From positions 3,365,097 through 3,429,096 of the forward strand of contig VFFE01007215.1 of NCBI GenBank assembly GCA_008921705.1: a stretch of 64,000 nt of DNA. The letters run 5' to 3'. The stretch is from Burhinus oedicnemus. Taxonomy: Eukaryota > Chordata > Aves > Charadriiformes > Burhinidae. The first letter of the stretch is position 1. Each line of letters opens with the position of its first letter. Positions 9,951-22,123 of this stretch are shown here, in pieces. The position numbers and the translations under genes were made by a program. The notes beneath the pieces were generated by a model that was given only the letters and a program-made list of their open reading frames with translations, was not told where the DNA came from and did no database searches.

Positions 9951-11432
9951 CAGGCTGTTGGGGGAGACCTGGGGGAGAGAAAAAGGAAGCACCCTTGCTG
10001 TGTTGTGTTTCTGTGCAACAGAAGCTTGTCTGCAGACGTGGGCACCACGCTTCTATTTTCAGAAGGGAAAACTGCAAGTCATGTCTTCAAGAATTAATAT
10101 AAGACCCTCTCTCTTGTTTAAGGTTTAATTGTGATTAGTTCTGCTGGTATGAAAAGGGGAAGATGGAGACGGTGAGTTCAGTGTGCCTCTCACAAAACAA
10201 AACATGACTTGTTTAATTTCTTTCTAAAATCCAATAAAAGTAGTTTAGATGCATGTTGAAAGACCCATTGGCTTCCACTGGGCACACCACATAAGCAGTT
10301 GGCGTCCTATCTACTTCCCTCATCTTGCTTTTAATTCTCTCTTTTCCCTCACTTTCTAATATCAACTTTCACATAACTCTGTATTGCCCCAGGCCTACAT
10401 GATCAAATCACTTTTAATAAGAAAAAGTGAGTTGATTTATGAGGGAAACATTTCCTTGATGGGCACTGGGGAAAAAAAAAAAAAGCCCAAAGAATTTTCT
10501 TGATGATCCATTTCATTTCCTAGTTACTGTGCCTACAAGATAACCTTCCCCAAAATTCCTTGAGAATATGCCCCTCTAACCTAATTAAGGGATTTCAGTT
10601 CCAGTTGAAATGATGCATTTCCTCCTGCTCAGTCCCTCTCGCTGCAGTTTAGAGTGATCTTGGAGCTTGCTTCTGCTGGAAAAACTCAACGTTTGGGCTT
10701 CTGAGCTGGCTGGCCACAGCATGCAGTGCAGAGAAAATGCTGGAATGAAAAGATGCTTTTATATTGCTGTTTTCCTTCTGTGTTGTGAAAGCACTGCAGC
10801 GCCAGGCGGGAAAAGGAAGGTTTTACAATTGGGAGAGTTCAGTTTGAGGAAGAAAACTAAGTGTCCTTGAAAATATCTCCTGGGTTGTATCACATGTGCT
10901 CACAAGTGCCAGCAACTGGGAATGGAACAGCACCAGGGAAACAGGACAGATTTCAGAATATAAAAATGCAAAAGTGCTATAGTACCGTGCCAAGGAAGCA
11001 TGATAAAAATGCCTGACTACACACCTAGCTGTAGCAGAGAAGAATGTAGACAAACCCATAAAGTCTGGACAATTCTCTAAGGAACAGAGAAACCGACTTC
11101 CTGGAACAGGCTTGTGCTGCTCTCCAGGCTGAAATCTGGCTCCAGGGCTGACCTCCTCCAGATGCTCCAGAAGGAGGCAAAAAAATAACCCGCTGAAAAA
11201 AAAAGACCCTCAGGGAAGACATTAAGGGAATAGTTTGCCAATAAAGGAGAATTTTTCATAATTGCCTTCAGTTAGTTACTGTCTTACACTCAAAGCAGGA
11301 AAGCTTAGTTCATTTCTAAAACACTTTTTAATATGTAAGACGCACAAGGATGCATGAATTCTCTAAGTTAACTGCTTGTGCATGCATAGAAAGAGCATAT
11401 ATTGCATGTAAAAGCACGCATATGCAGAAACC
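9951..11432. other. Unique non-coding DNA downstream of the CpG island
   Basis: If the island starts a + strand transcript, part of this could be intron. No acceptor plus frame combination stands out. There is an A13 run at 10,472-10,484. Short frames near 10,667-11,222 have no recognisable features. Confidence 0.5.
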
Positions 11433-11547
11433 AATTACATATCTTTAAAAGCTGCTACAGCTCTATATATGAAACAGAAAAAAAGCTAAAATTACATATC
11501 TTTAAAAGCTGCTACAGCTCTATATATGAAACAGAAAAAAGCTAAAA
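11433..11547. repeat. Recent 57-bp tandem duplication
   Basis: Copy 1 (11,433-11,489) and copy 2 (11,490-11,547 including the shared flank) both run from aattacatatctttaaaa through gctgctacagctctatata to gaaacag, an A-run and gctaaa. I see one difference only, an A7 versus A6 run. The near identity implies a very recent duplication or an assembly artefact. The unit itself belongs to no family I recognise. Confidence 0.95.
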
Positions 11548-12119
11548 CCAGTAAGTGTGCATTGACCTTATATTTTACACTGATTCCCATTCCCACCTTG
11601 CTCCATTATGCTCTATTTGATATCCTTTGCCACTTTTTAACCTGGAGACATGCCCCCGCAGAGGCGGGTATCTTTGTCAGACTTCCCCAGCAGGAGGACA
11701 ATTATCGGTGGACTAAGATTACAGCCTTAAACGTGCTCACAATTCCTCCTCCGCACGACGGTCCAACTCTGGTCCTTGCCGTGCCATGCCCATCTGGCCA
11801 TGCTTGCCCGCTGCGGGAGCCTGCTGCAACCAGCCTGCCAGGCTGCTGAAGGAGCCAGCGCCACGCACGCTCCGGCGACCGGCAGCGAAGTAAAAGCACG
11901 TGAGAAGACTCTTTCGCTGCATACACGTCTGCAATACATTTTGTCTACTTTGCTGGCAGGGAGGCCAAATGATACCTTTCTTTTTGGGAGCAAAATGAAT
12001 CATACTTTCTGTCTTAGGAGCAACGTTTATGTGTCTCTGGGAATGTGGTCCTTATTCCCTCTGTTGCAGACATGAGCCAGATGCTTTCCTGTAATTCAGA
12101 TATATGCAAGATTCCTTCA
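11548..12119. other. Unique non-coding DNA, moderately GC-rich 11,640-11,900
   Basis: Overlapping frames of 74-107 codons occur on both strands in the GC-richer part. Three minus-strand frames overlap one another, which points to chance rather than coding. No other feature is seen. Confidence 0.5.
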
Positions 12120-12177
12120 CTTCTCTTTTTCTTTCTTTTCCTCCCTCCTCCTTCCCTCCTTTTTTCTTTCTTCCTCT
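12120..12177. repeat. 58-nt uninterrupted pyrimidine tract
   Basis: Every base from 12,120 to 12,177 is C or T, with mixed cttt and ctcc words and no fixed unit. It translates on the minus strand as Glu/Lys-rich runs, which accounts for the frames reported over it. Confidence 0.8.
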
Positions 12178-15100
12178 AACTTTTTCTGTTTTTCTCTTGG
12201 GGGGTGTGTAAATGTAGTCCTTCCCAAACAAAAGGATTTTGCTCTTTTTCGTAGAAGGGTGGGGAAAGTTGTTGCATGAGTGGGAAAGCACTTTGTTCTA
12301 CAGGTTTGAGTGGGGATTGCTGCCACATTAGTGTCTCAAAATGTCCTTTAAATGCCACTGTACTCCGAAGGAAATGCCTTATGTTTTGGGAACTACAAAT
12401 AGGGCTACCTGAAAAAGATCTGGCTTGCAGGGAGTTGTAGGCACCTACTGCCTGGGAAGCTCCTGCAAGTTGGATATAGTAAATCATTTGACTAATCTTC
12501 AGCTCATTTCTGCTTAGGTCTGGGGAGAAGCAGGAACACCTTTGGTTGGCTTTGCCACCAAGGCAAGACTTTGGCATCAAATCTAAGAACAGAGCGAGGG
12601 ACCGCAGGAGAAAGCCGCTGCAGAGGGAACCCAAGCAGAGGCAGCGTCTGTCAGCCAGACGAGCAGAGGTCTCAGCCCATCAGAAGTCTTACTGGTTTCT
12701 TTCCTGAGCATAAGGGCAAAGGAGTTTTAAGAAGAGGTCTGAAAAACAGCTGACTTTATGGATGTTTACAGCAAATTCTTCCCAACATGAGGAGTCATAC
12801 AGATGTGGTTGCTTAGAAATGTAAAAATTTAACACAGATGGATTAGGGGGGAGTCTAGCTCTCAGTGCTGACTCTGAGACAAGAGTGGGCTGCGAACATC
12901 AGCCTGCTAGCTGATGTCTGACGAGGCAGAGACGAGGCAAAGAGACAGAGCTGTAACATGATCAAAACAGTGAGGTTGGGAAATGATCTTTGGAGCGGCA
13001 TTCTCAATCACCATGAGCAGGGAAAACTGTGTTTGTCAGGAAGAGAGGAAAGGTTGTGGCTTCCGTGGTCTACTGTGCTTCGTCCAGACTAGGACTGAAC
13101 AAGCCTTTTAATCTATGCGGTACTCACTTTACTAGACAGATTTATATATTGTGTATGTGTTAGAGAAAGGTTCCCGAGCCAGTATTTGTTCTAAATCCTT
13201 CCCTTTTCATTTTGTTTTTACTGTGCTGACAAACGCCCATTAAAATCAGGATCTCATAGATGTAGCGGGTACCCAAGTATTACTGCCACCTTCTTACAGC
13301 TACAGAGGATGTGAGAAAACAGCAGACTCCTCATTCGGTTGAGTTCCGATAAGCTCGTTCCTGTCCCTGCTCAGCACTAAGGATACGCTGGCAGGGAAAG
13401 GTGTCCCTGTGCCTGGTTCCTTCAGCTGCCTGTGCTCAGTGCTCCCCCTGTGCTGCCTCCAGAGATTGGGTGGTCTTTGGGTGAGCTAGGGTAGACCGCT
13501 GGTCCGCCTGAACCATTTGTAAGCAGCCATTCAAGGTGTGGTTGCACAGGCACAAGAGGTGAGGTGGGGATAGATGGTGGGAGGATTGATTTATCTCTTT
13601 TTCCAGCAGCCCTGTCTGTGTTGGGTGGTCTTTCTTCACCCTGACGTTTATCTACTTCTGCTTTAAACACTTCTGATAGTTGTAAATAATAATGCCGAGA
13701 TCCCAGGAGGGTTTTTGTGATGAATCACAGTGACGTTCAAAGTGAGATGCACAAAGTGAGAAGTGGCAGAAGGGATTTGGAAATCTCACTGATGGTGCTG
13801 GAAAAGCCCTTGATAGGATAGAAAATATAGCTTAGCCAAATCAAATTATTTGAAGAAAGGCATCCTGTCTCCCATATTTCAGTCGGGTGCTCTGTTTACC
13901 TCCTTCGTGTAGTCACTCCCACATCACTGATACTAGGTCAACCCAACACTCTTCCATTCCTCAGCTGTCCTTCTAGCTTTCTCTTAACTGGGTTTTTTTT
14001 TGGGGGGGTTTATTTGTTTTCTGAATCCTTTGTAACTTGTTGGCATTTTTGTGACATTAAAATACTAAAAAATGAACAGTTTCCTAAGTTAAGCCTCACA
14101 GGAAACGTATATGAGACTTTGTGGCTATGTTTTTGTAGCCATGTGAATTATGGGTTCTTGCTTTTTTAGATTTTACATTGTATTACACCATAAGCTGTTA
14201 TCTAATTTGCTCTCCAGCAGCACTGCGTAAGCATCATTGCTTTTCAAGACTGCTTTTGCGTGTTGTTAAATAGTCATGCCTACTGATACTCCTACTTTTG
14301 CACATGGATTAGAAATCTTTACAGAAACACATTATTTCTACAATATCAATGTGTCTGCTAGTAAATTAATATACCATTCAATCTAAGAAAGATATTCATG
14401 CCCTTGTTGAAAGATAAACTGGTACGAAGACATGTCCAGAGATCAACACTGTGCCTGATCTATGTAACATTTTTATTGATGTTATAAAATGAGTTATACA
14501 TAAGAAGGGCTAATAGTACTGAATAACTCTCTCTAAGGTGAAAGAAATAGCCTAAAAGACTTAGGAAGGTTATAAAGAAACACTGGATGGTAATAATTTA
14601 ATATACGAGACAGAAAAAATGAAGTCTGTTTTTACATAATCTGCATATCAGTTATTTAATGACATAGACAGAAGTGAAAAACTGTAATACCCAGGTAGAA
14701 AAATTAGATATAAGTCTTTCAATCCTTGTAATTTATTATACAGGAGAGGATGTTGATTTAGGATGATCAGCTCCTTGGCTCGGAACCTCAGTCCTAAAGA
14801 AGCGCCAGCAAGTGTTCACAGGGGAGTCAATTCATTCTTCCCTTAGAGAGCAAGTGTTAGAGTTCCCTTTGGTACTTGTCTGAACAAGACATTAGTTGTT
14901 GGCAGCTTCACTTGAGTCCTCAGGTTGAGCTTCACTAGGTCTTCTTTCCAAGTCTAGAAGATCTTGCCTGATCCTTGCTGCGCGTGACTCATAGCAAAAA
15001 TAAGATAGTTAAACAAGTATGCAGGATAAAGGAATGAAAAAAATGTATTTATTCTGTGGCATTACATGCATTTTTGAGAAATAGTTGCTCAGTTGTTATA

Positions 15101-16718
15101 TTTTAGATCAGAAAAAAGAAGTGCGTTTAAAGTTTTATGTGCCCTAGGACAGAGCATGTGGTGGAGCGCCCCTGTTGTCTGGAGCTCACTGGCGCCTTAT
15201 TACACTCATTTGTTCTGCGTGGTGAGGGCTGAGTTCCACAGTTTGCTGTTGGCAGCTGAGAGCTATTATTGGGCTGCAACATCTGTTTCAACAACAGTGA
15301 GTCCCTGGTCAGCAAAACTAATTAAAAAAGAAGTCCAGAGTCAAATACCATGACCTATCTGGTGTGTCTATGTGTAAACATGGTAACTACTGGAATAATG
15401 AAAACTTTAAAATGCGTAGGATAATTTACAAAAATATGACAAGTGATGAAAAGTCTCAGAACTGTTCTTCATATCACACACTTACAAACAGCACAGGCGA
15501 AGATTAGGATTCCTGCAAATGCTTAAGCACGTAGGGAACTTTTTATCCACGTGGGCATTGGTAGTTAACTCACTGAGGCCACTCAGCTGCGCAGCCCTGC
15601 TCGCGTGGGTGAGTATTTACAGAATCGGATCGCAAGTTTCCTCCATACTCTGCCAGGGTTTTGTTAATTGGTAATAGTAACTATGACGGTGCTCAGGTGT
15701 ACATTTAACGGCTTCCTCCGTTTCTCTCTTCTGTCAAAATTTCAGTTGTCAAGACAAAAGTAACTGGTACTGGTGAGTTCCAGTATGTTAGATACTTCCC
15801 TCTGACCTAGCGAGGAGGAGAGGAGTTGTGTTTATAGTGGGCTGATGAAATGAGATGACTTGTTTGAAGAAAAGGCAGTAGACAAAATATTCAGGACAGG
15901 AGGAGTAGGAAGCTGTCAGACTAGGCACTGTTTGGTTGTCAAAGTGATGACAGAGTTAACTCTGAAGCATCCTAATTTTGGGTTTTTTCCCAGGTTTTCT
16001 GATTAATTCCAAACTTTTAAAAACTGAACTGAGGCTGAAAAGTGACCGAAAACTCCCTACTGCATACGACCGGATAAAAAAGTGATCCGTTTTCTTTTCT
16101 GAGTAGATTTTGTGCTAAAAGTTGAGCTTAAAGGAAGCCCCTTCATAGTCCCTGCACAAGCTGTTTGGGAGGTGGGTCCAGACAAGTGAGTAGAGGCAGG
16201 AGTGCAGTAGTTAGTGCATTAGGAAGCTGCTGCTTTCCAGTGCAGCAAATGGGCAGGAGATGACAGAGCTTCCTCCCCCATCCCATCTTCAAAATATAGG
16301 CCACAAAGAAGTAACTGTGAGGTCCTTTTTCCAGCAAACAAAAAACACACAGAAGGAACCATAGCTCTCAAGGTCACAGTTTCCCATCCATACAGCTCCT
16401 AATGCTGCGCAATATATTCCTTCTCCAGGTATATGGTGCAGCTGCAGTCAAACCCATCATGACTATTAAATGAAGATATCAGTGATTAATAGTGCCTCAG
16501 AGTAAGTCTGTCTATTCACAGTTCTTTTCTTTTTCAAATGTGTTTTGAACATTTCCAGCCAACAGGAAAATTACTAATGGATTCTGGTGTCTGGTTTTAA
16601 AATACAAAAATTTGCTTTTATTTAGCTCTTTCCCAACCAAACCTACGCTTGTCTATGATTTCCCTTATTGCGGAATAACAGAATCCTTTCTTTTCAGGGG
16701 CAACAGAGAGATTGAAAT
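12178..16718. other. Unique non-coding DNA
   Basis: About 4.5 kb without a recognisable gene or repeat family. The longest frame is 152 codons on the minus strand (12,176-12,634); it has no domain, signal peptide or repeat that I recognise. The 14.0-14.8 kb part is AT-rich. A T9-G7 run is at 13,993-14,008. A block with AP-1-like TGAATCA and a TGACGT half-CRE lies at 13,721-13,736. The 15.5-15.65 kb part keeps several CpGs and a consensus-like donor word gtgagt at about 15,607, but has no supporting exon. Confidence 0.5.
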
Positions 16719-16740
16719 GGTGTACTGAACACAGTACACC
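16719..16740. repeat. Perfect 9-bp inverted repeat with 4-nt loop
   Basis: ggtgtactg (16,719-16,727), loop aaca, cagtacacc (16,732-16,740). The stem is perfect. It could form a small hairpin or be a dimeric protein site made of TGTACT/AGTACA halves, but such palindromes also occur by chance in 64 kb. Confidence 0.85.
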
Positions 16741-17929
16741 TGTGTAGCCAGTTGTTTTCTGCAATCCATTCTTTCTTTGGAAATGATGGGAAATCAATGT
16801 TTCCCTAGAGATTTTTATTGCCAGTCTGTTTATCTGCCAGAACCTCTTCAATATCCATCTTAGATGGTTGAGAATTATCTTTACAGGGTGTTGAGATGAA
16901 TGGTTTGTCAGACCTTCTGCCTGATGATTTTTACATCCTTTTCTAATATCTCCGTTGAATAGTAGGTTAGCAAAAACTAAAATGCGTATAACATGCCTTT
17001 TTTGACTGTCAAACTTGCTGCAAATCCTAATTCAGTTATGAGACTATGCCCTTAAAAGCGGTGGACAAAATGCCATTAATTTTAATGTCTTATGTATCCA
17101 AAGTAGTGACTAGATTATGTCTTTGTCATATTCATATTATTTGTCAAGAAGTATATCTTCCCCACAGGCTGATAGTATTTTTGATGAGAAAGAACAATAT
17201 CCCTGTTGATGATTTTTTTAATGTCACTGGCAAAATTTGGATTATCCACCGCTAATTCTGTTTGTTTAAACTACAAATCCTGATCTGTGCTTTCTAACTA
17301 ATTTAACTTGTGATTGTGTAGGTCAGGTGGCAACGTGATTGATCCATAGCTCCACATCTCTTTGGGCTTTTCCAGGTTTTTTCCATCAGCTCATACAATC
17401 TCTTCTTAATGTTTCTTGGTTATGCTCCAGATACAGCACCATTCTATGAGAAATGAGTAATTACATTATTTATCTTTTTGCCATTCTACCAGAAACCGCA
17501 TCCATCAAAACCAGATACTAGGAGTCTGTATTTCTTAAAAGAATTGAAAGAGCTCCGAAAAAAAGACAAAGGAATAGACAAACCATCAGCATTTATTTTG
17601 CTAGAAACATGTAATGAAATTGAGACCTTGTCTGTAATAGGCGGGAGCCTGTTTCGCTGTTGTGCTTCAGTTCTAAAGAAAGCCCAGAAACACCGACATG
17701 TATCAAGCTAAACTTTTTCATTTTAAACTTAGGACCTTCCCTCTCCTCTAGCACATGTAGACCCTGAGTTTTTACCCATCTCTAATATAAAGGCTGCTAC
17801 TGGATGAGTCAGGTAATGCTGTCTGGGGACCATATGTTCCCCGTTTCTGTTTCACACTGTGCTGTTTTCACTTCATGCCATTAAGCTTTTGGGGCACGAT
17901 GTTGCTAATTGTCCCCTGTACAAAGACTG
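16741..17929. other. Unique non-coding DNA with one doubtful exon-like frame
   Basis: A + frame of 77 codons at 17,478-17,711 has a pyrimidine-rich acceptor-like sequence (ctttttgccattctaccag) near its start at 17,492. Its product is Lys-rich, with a KELKELRKKDKG segment, and is unknown to me. There is no downstream donor, since the frame ends at a TAA, and no clear poly(A) signal close by. I do not call it a gene. The rest is AT-rich and featureless. Confidence 0.45.
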
Positions 17930-18300
17930 TGGCGAGGATGCCAGTGCTGGTGGGCACGCTGCTGAGCTGCCGGAGGGTGTTTGGAGAGATGGTGGGGCGA
18001 GGAAGGCAGAGCTTCCCGGGCGAGACGTGGGGGCTCCTTTGGCAGGGAAAGATACTGCTGCTTTGCCAACAGCGGGCAGGTTCGTGTCACACCTGGCATG
18101 CAGTGGGATAAAAGCACTGGTAGACCTGATGCTCGTGTTTTCCCGGTGTGCTATTCCAGCTGGTGCTGGGCTGTGGGCAGAGGAGGCTGGTCCTGGAGGG
18201 GCTGCCCGGGCCCACGCAGCCCTCCCCGGGGACCTGCCTGTCTAGGGTGCAGGGGCTGCTACCACCGGCCATGCGGACAGGACAGTCGCTTCCAAAACAG
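17930..18300. other. GC-rich patch, weakly CpG-enriched
   Basis: About 370 bases are GC-rich with roughly 16 CpG, too few for a convincing island. Five or more overlapping frames of 60-157 codons fall here on both strands, the typical result of stop-poor GC-rich sequence. A weak promoter or a decayed island is possible. Confidence 0.5.
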
Positions 18301-21300
18301 CCCTACCCTTTCCCCTTTATTTCCCTCATTGCTGCAGGGGCAGGAGGAAGCCCAGCTCCCCACATTGCTCCATCTTAAACATGCCTTTCTCCTCCTACTG
18401 TCTTTCCATTGGCAGAAGGAGCCTGTCCCTGGACCCTTGTCCACTGGAGAGTGACATCCAATTTCTCCTACGCTGCTGAAAAACTTGGAGCCAGTCACGA
18501 CTATGTTGATCTACTTAGTTTTACTGGATGAAAACTGCAATAATAATAGCACTGATACAGTGCAGAGCAAGACTTTCAGCTGTTGCAATCATCACAGTTC
18601 TGCCAGCTTCGAAGGAAATAATCCATTCATGCTAGTCCAGAATCTGGCTGCCTAAAGAAATCGAGTAAGGCTGAAATCACCAAGATCCGTCTTGAACAAC
18701 ATTATATTAGCATAGTCACTGTTTCTTGCAAGAATAGCTTGCACCTCTTACCCCGAATTTGAATCAAAGTTGAACTGCAAATAGATTTCTGGGTTTTTTT
18801 TTTGCCTTGCAATCAATTGTTTAAAGAAATATAATTGTATTTCCACTGTTCTATTTCCATTGGTTGGGTTATGCTATTCAAAGTTCTGAATAGCTGATGA
18901 ATTCAATTCTTTCACGCACTGATTGCAAAGCTAATCTGCTAGGTGAAATGGAACTGAAATACTGCTATTTGCTCTCATTTCTAGGAATATAAATAGCAAC
19001 CACAGCTTTAGTTCTTGAGCTGAACTATTCTCGGGACACCTACTTACATTCACCTGAGAGCCAGAAGGCATCTGGCTGCAAGACTTCGTGGACTCACTTC
19101 TAAAAATTAGAAACAAAGCAAAGGACAAGAACAACGCAGCCCTACAGGATCTCTCCTAAATTAGAGCTTTCACCATGGGAGACTGAGCAGCTCAGGGGAA
19201 TTGGTAATGGGAAATTGGAGCCATGCACCTCGAGGCTGCCAATCTGTATCTGATCCAGGCTAGTACTGGCTGGAAGCCTTCAGCATCCAACAGCTCTTCT
19301 CTTGTCTTTGTGAAGCTGTTAGCGGCCTCGGCCCAGTTCCTGGTGGATGTATATCCACAGCACAAGGCGACCTTCACAGCTGGCATAAAGGTGCAGCCTC
19401 ACTCACAGTCACAGCAGAGAGGTGAAGTGAGGATGAGGTGGAGGCATGGCCCCTTCCTGCCCTTAGAAGAGTCCTCTGCGGTCAGGAAGGAGGCACATAG
19501 GCGAAGAGGTGTGGGGAAGATGCCATTGCTGGTTAATGTGCACTGAGGAGAGGAGTTTGGCTCAGAGAGATCCTGAGCCAAAGGGGTACATGGGGTGGGG
19601 TGACAAAAGATCGGTCAGAAAGCAGTGGATGGGGCAGGGAAGAGTAAGTAGTGCAGAACCGTCGTCCTAGCAAGGAAACTGTCTGCATACAATGCATGTC
19701 AACAGCAGTCATCTTATGTCCCTATACAGCATTTCTCATGTGAGGACTCAATGCAAGAGGAGTGTGTTTCTGATGCACAACTGCCTGATTTCTGTGAAAA
19801 ACAGTGGGAAGGCAGGGGATGCTCACTGCGTATACCTTTGAAAATTCTAGCATCCACCTGAAAAGTGCACACCTAGGTACTTGTGCCCATGGTTTCTCAG
19901 GGTGAGGAATTGCTTGTCCCTCACAACACACATTGCTCTGTCCCAACTCTCCAAATAAATGAAAAAAAAAAAAAAAAGCAATATCGGGATTAACAGCAGG
20001 TCCAAGATCATCACAGCATAGACTTTGTTCTTGGGCTAGAAGTGCCGAAGAAGCAGAACAGCAAAAGAGAGATTGCGTACAGCAGCAGGAGAAATAACTC
20101 ATTGCAGCAGAGCCAGATTTCCCAGAACAAATTGGCACATTCACTTAAGCCCTCACTCGCTACCCGGGGACAAGCTTTAACTGAACCTTGGGGTTGGCCA
20201 TCCAAACAGTAGGTAATCAGGTAATGTGAGCCACTTGATACCTACTCAAAAAAAAAAGTATGGGTTGGGTGTGCAGTGCCTAAACTAATTACTCCAAAAT
20301 GATTGCCTGGATTTGGGCCAAGCTTTATCTCACTTGTCCTCAGCACTACTGCAATGGCATGAGGGGAACAGAAAATGTGGTAACCTGAGAGGGAGATAAG
20401 ACCAAGAGAGAGGGAGAATTGAGAATGCTCTTTAGCTGTGAAGGAGATGTTCTGTCTCTGCACCGCTCTTTTGTCCAACCTCGACAACAGTGAAGCAGCC
20501 TTTATATCTTGTCTCCTCCTTTTAAAATGGATTGGCAGCCAGAAGCATTATCCACACATACATAGTCTAAACACTGTGAATTAACATTTTTTTTTCTGCT
20601 TGCTCTCCTTAGAGCTAGACTCATCCTACTGAAGAAGAAAATGTCAAGATTTGAGAGTAATTTTTATAAAGGAAACCACAAATCCCTGATCATAAAAAAC
20701 CTGTAATTTCATTTTCTAAGCAGATCATTGGTTATGTAGTGAATATGATATTGACTCATGCTGAGTAAAACAGAAGTTCTGATCCAAAGGATAATTTGGC
20801 TTAATGAAGAGTTCCCTTTCCTCTGGTAGGTTTAAAGCAGAGCTTCAGAGAATGGTTGTTTTATTGCAGGTGGAGAAAATGCCTCATTTAGTTTCTGATA
20901 TAGTAGACTAGTATACAGGACCTGCCTAGGAATTTAGGACAAACAAATAAGGTAAAAGTCAAAATTAGAGAACAAAAAAAAAAAATACAGCAGGATAACA
21001 TCTTTTATCTTTCATATACTGTCATCTGGAGAAAAAAATATTTCTCATGTGGGAGTTGGCAACTAATGCATTGTGTTTAAAATGTGCCTGGAAAGTGTGG
21101 GCTCAGGAGCTATCATGGATGTATTTATGGGGCAGGAAGGCACACGAGACTTACCTTGCTAAGAGCTGTGCTTCAGGTTGTTCAACTCAGGCGGAACTTG
21201 TTGTGTGAAAGCCATGACAGACTTTAAGTAGGAGGTGAAACAATATTGAAAAGCTATAGCTTTTTCTTCGATTTGCCTTTCTGTTTTCAGCGACACGTAC

Positions 21301-21874
21301 TTCATATATGTGAATATAATAAATGAGTATTTTAGTAATAAATAAAACATCAGAAAAGAATATGCAAGGCTGAAATCAATAAGCTTAGTCTTTACAAGAA
21401 AGGACAAGTAAGACCCTCATTAAGTGAATCTAATAATCCATCCCTAATTCACTTAGTCAATGCTTAGAAAATCAGTAAATGCTCATTTTCAGCTCTTGCT
21501 CCATAGGGATGTACTCATTCAACTCAATGCAGATTTGTTTAAACTTGCAGAAGAGTACAGATCTGGGGAACAGTGCTTGCTTCACTACTGCATTAGAACC
21601 TGCAAGCCACATTTATCCAAAGAACAGATAAACCATCACCATTTATGTGTAGCTGCCGGGTCATTGTGTTGAGTGTGAGCTGGGCATATCAGTGTTCACC
21701 ATTGTTCCCTGTCCAGGAAGACAGGGGAGGTTCAACTTTAACCAGGAGAGCACAGCTGAGGGTTAGAGGACAGGGCAGTTTCTGTCTTTGAAGTTCATTT
21801 CGGCACTGCCTAGCAGCTGTAGCTGACGTTAATGCTAATGCAGATCATGTTGTCGCTTGATCAATTTCTTTGCT
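18301..21874. other. Unique non-coding DNA
   Basis: No supported gene. Notable only for an A16 run at 19,962-19,977 that follows AATAAAT by one base. This might be the tail of an old retrocopied transcript on the + strand, but no matching gene body is recognisable upstream. An A12 run lies near 20,974. Minus-strand frames up to 140 codons (19,722-20,144) have no domain. A short hairpin gtggat gtat atccac lies near 19,341. Confidence 0.5.
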
Positions 21875-21894
21875 NNNNNNNNNNNNNNNNNNNN
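21875..21894. other. Assembly gap (20 N)
   Basis: Exactly 20 N lie directly beside the long pyrimidine repeat. The round number suggests a placeholder of unknown true length where reads failed in or near the simple repeat. Confidence 0.98.
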
Positions 21895-21897
21895 GTA

Positions 21898-22123
21898 TTT
21901 TTTCTTTTTCCTTTTTCTTTTTCTTTTTCTTTTCTTTTTCTTTTTCTTTTTCTTTTTCTTTTTCTTTTTCTTTTTCTTTTTCTTTTTCTTTTTCTTTTTC
22001 TTTTTCTTTTTCTTTTTCTTTTTCTTTTTCTTTTTCTTTTTCTTTTTCTTTTTCTTTTTCTTCTTCTTTTTCTTCTCCTCTCCCCTCCCCTCTCCTCCCC
22101 TCTTCTCTTTTTTTTTCTTCTTT
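21898..22123. repeat. 226-nt perfect polypyrimidine tract, mainly (CTTTTT)n
   Basis: From 21,898 to 22,123 there is no purine on the + strand. The core from about 21,935 to 22,060 is a clean hexanucleotide array of roughly 21 CTTTTT units. It is flanked on the left by variant units and on the right by ttctt and tcccc words. The array is open in all three frames (Phe-Leu, Phe-Phe or Ser-Phe repeats; Lys-Glu on the other strand), so every frame over it is spurious. Such long homopurine-homopyrimidine DNA with mirror symmetry can adopt triplex (H-DNA) structure, stalls polymerases and varies in length. Confidence 0.98.

Noticed and set aside
12176..12634. 152-codon minus-strand frame
   Set aside because: Its end is the translation of a polypyrimidine tract and the rest has no recognisable domain.
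13993..14008. T9-G7 homopolymer junction
   Set aside because: Simple mononucleotide runs; nothing beyond slippage is needed to explain it.
16422..16434. Acceptor joined to donor (ctccag|gtatat), possible recursive splice site
   Set aside because: GTATAT is a weak donor, and AG|GT joins with short pyrimidine tracts recur several times by chance in this window.
19722..19977. AATAAAT followed by A16, possible processed retrocopy
   Set aside because: The A-run is only one base after the signal, not 10-30 as in real tails, and no gene body is recognisable upstream.
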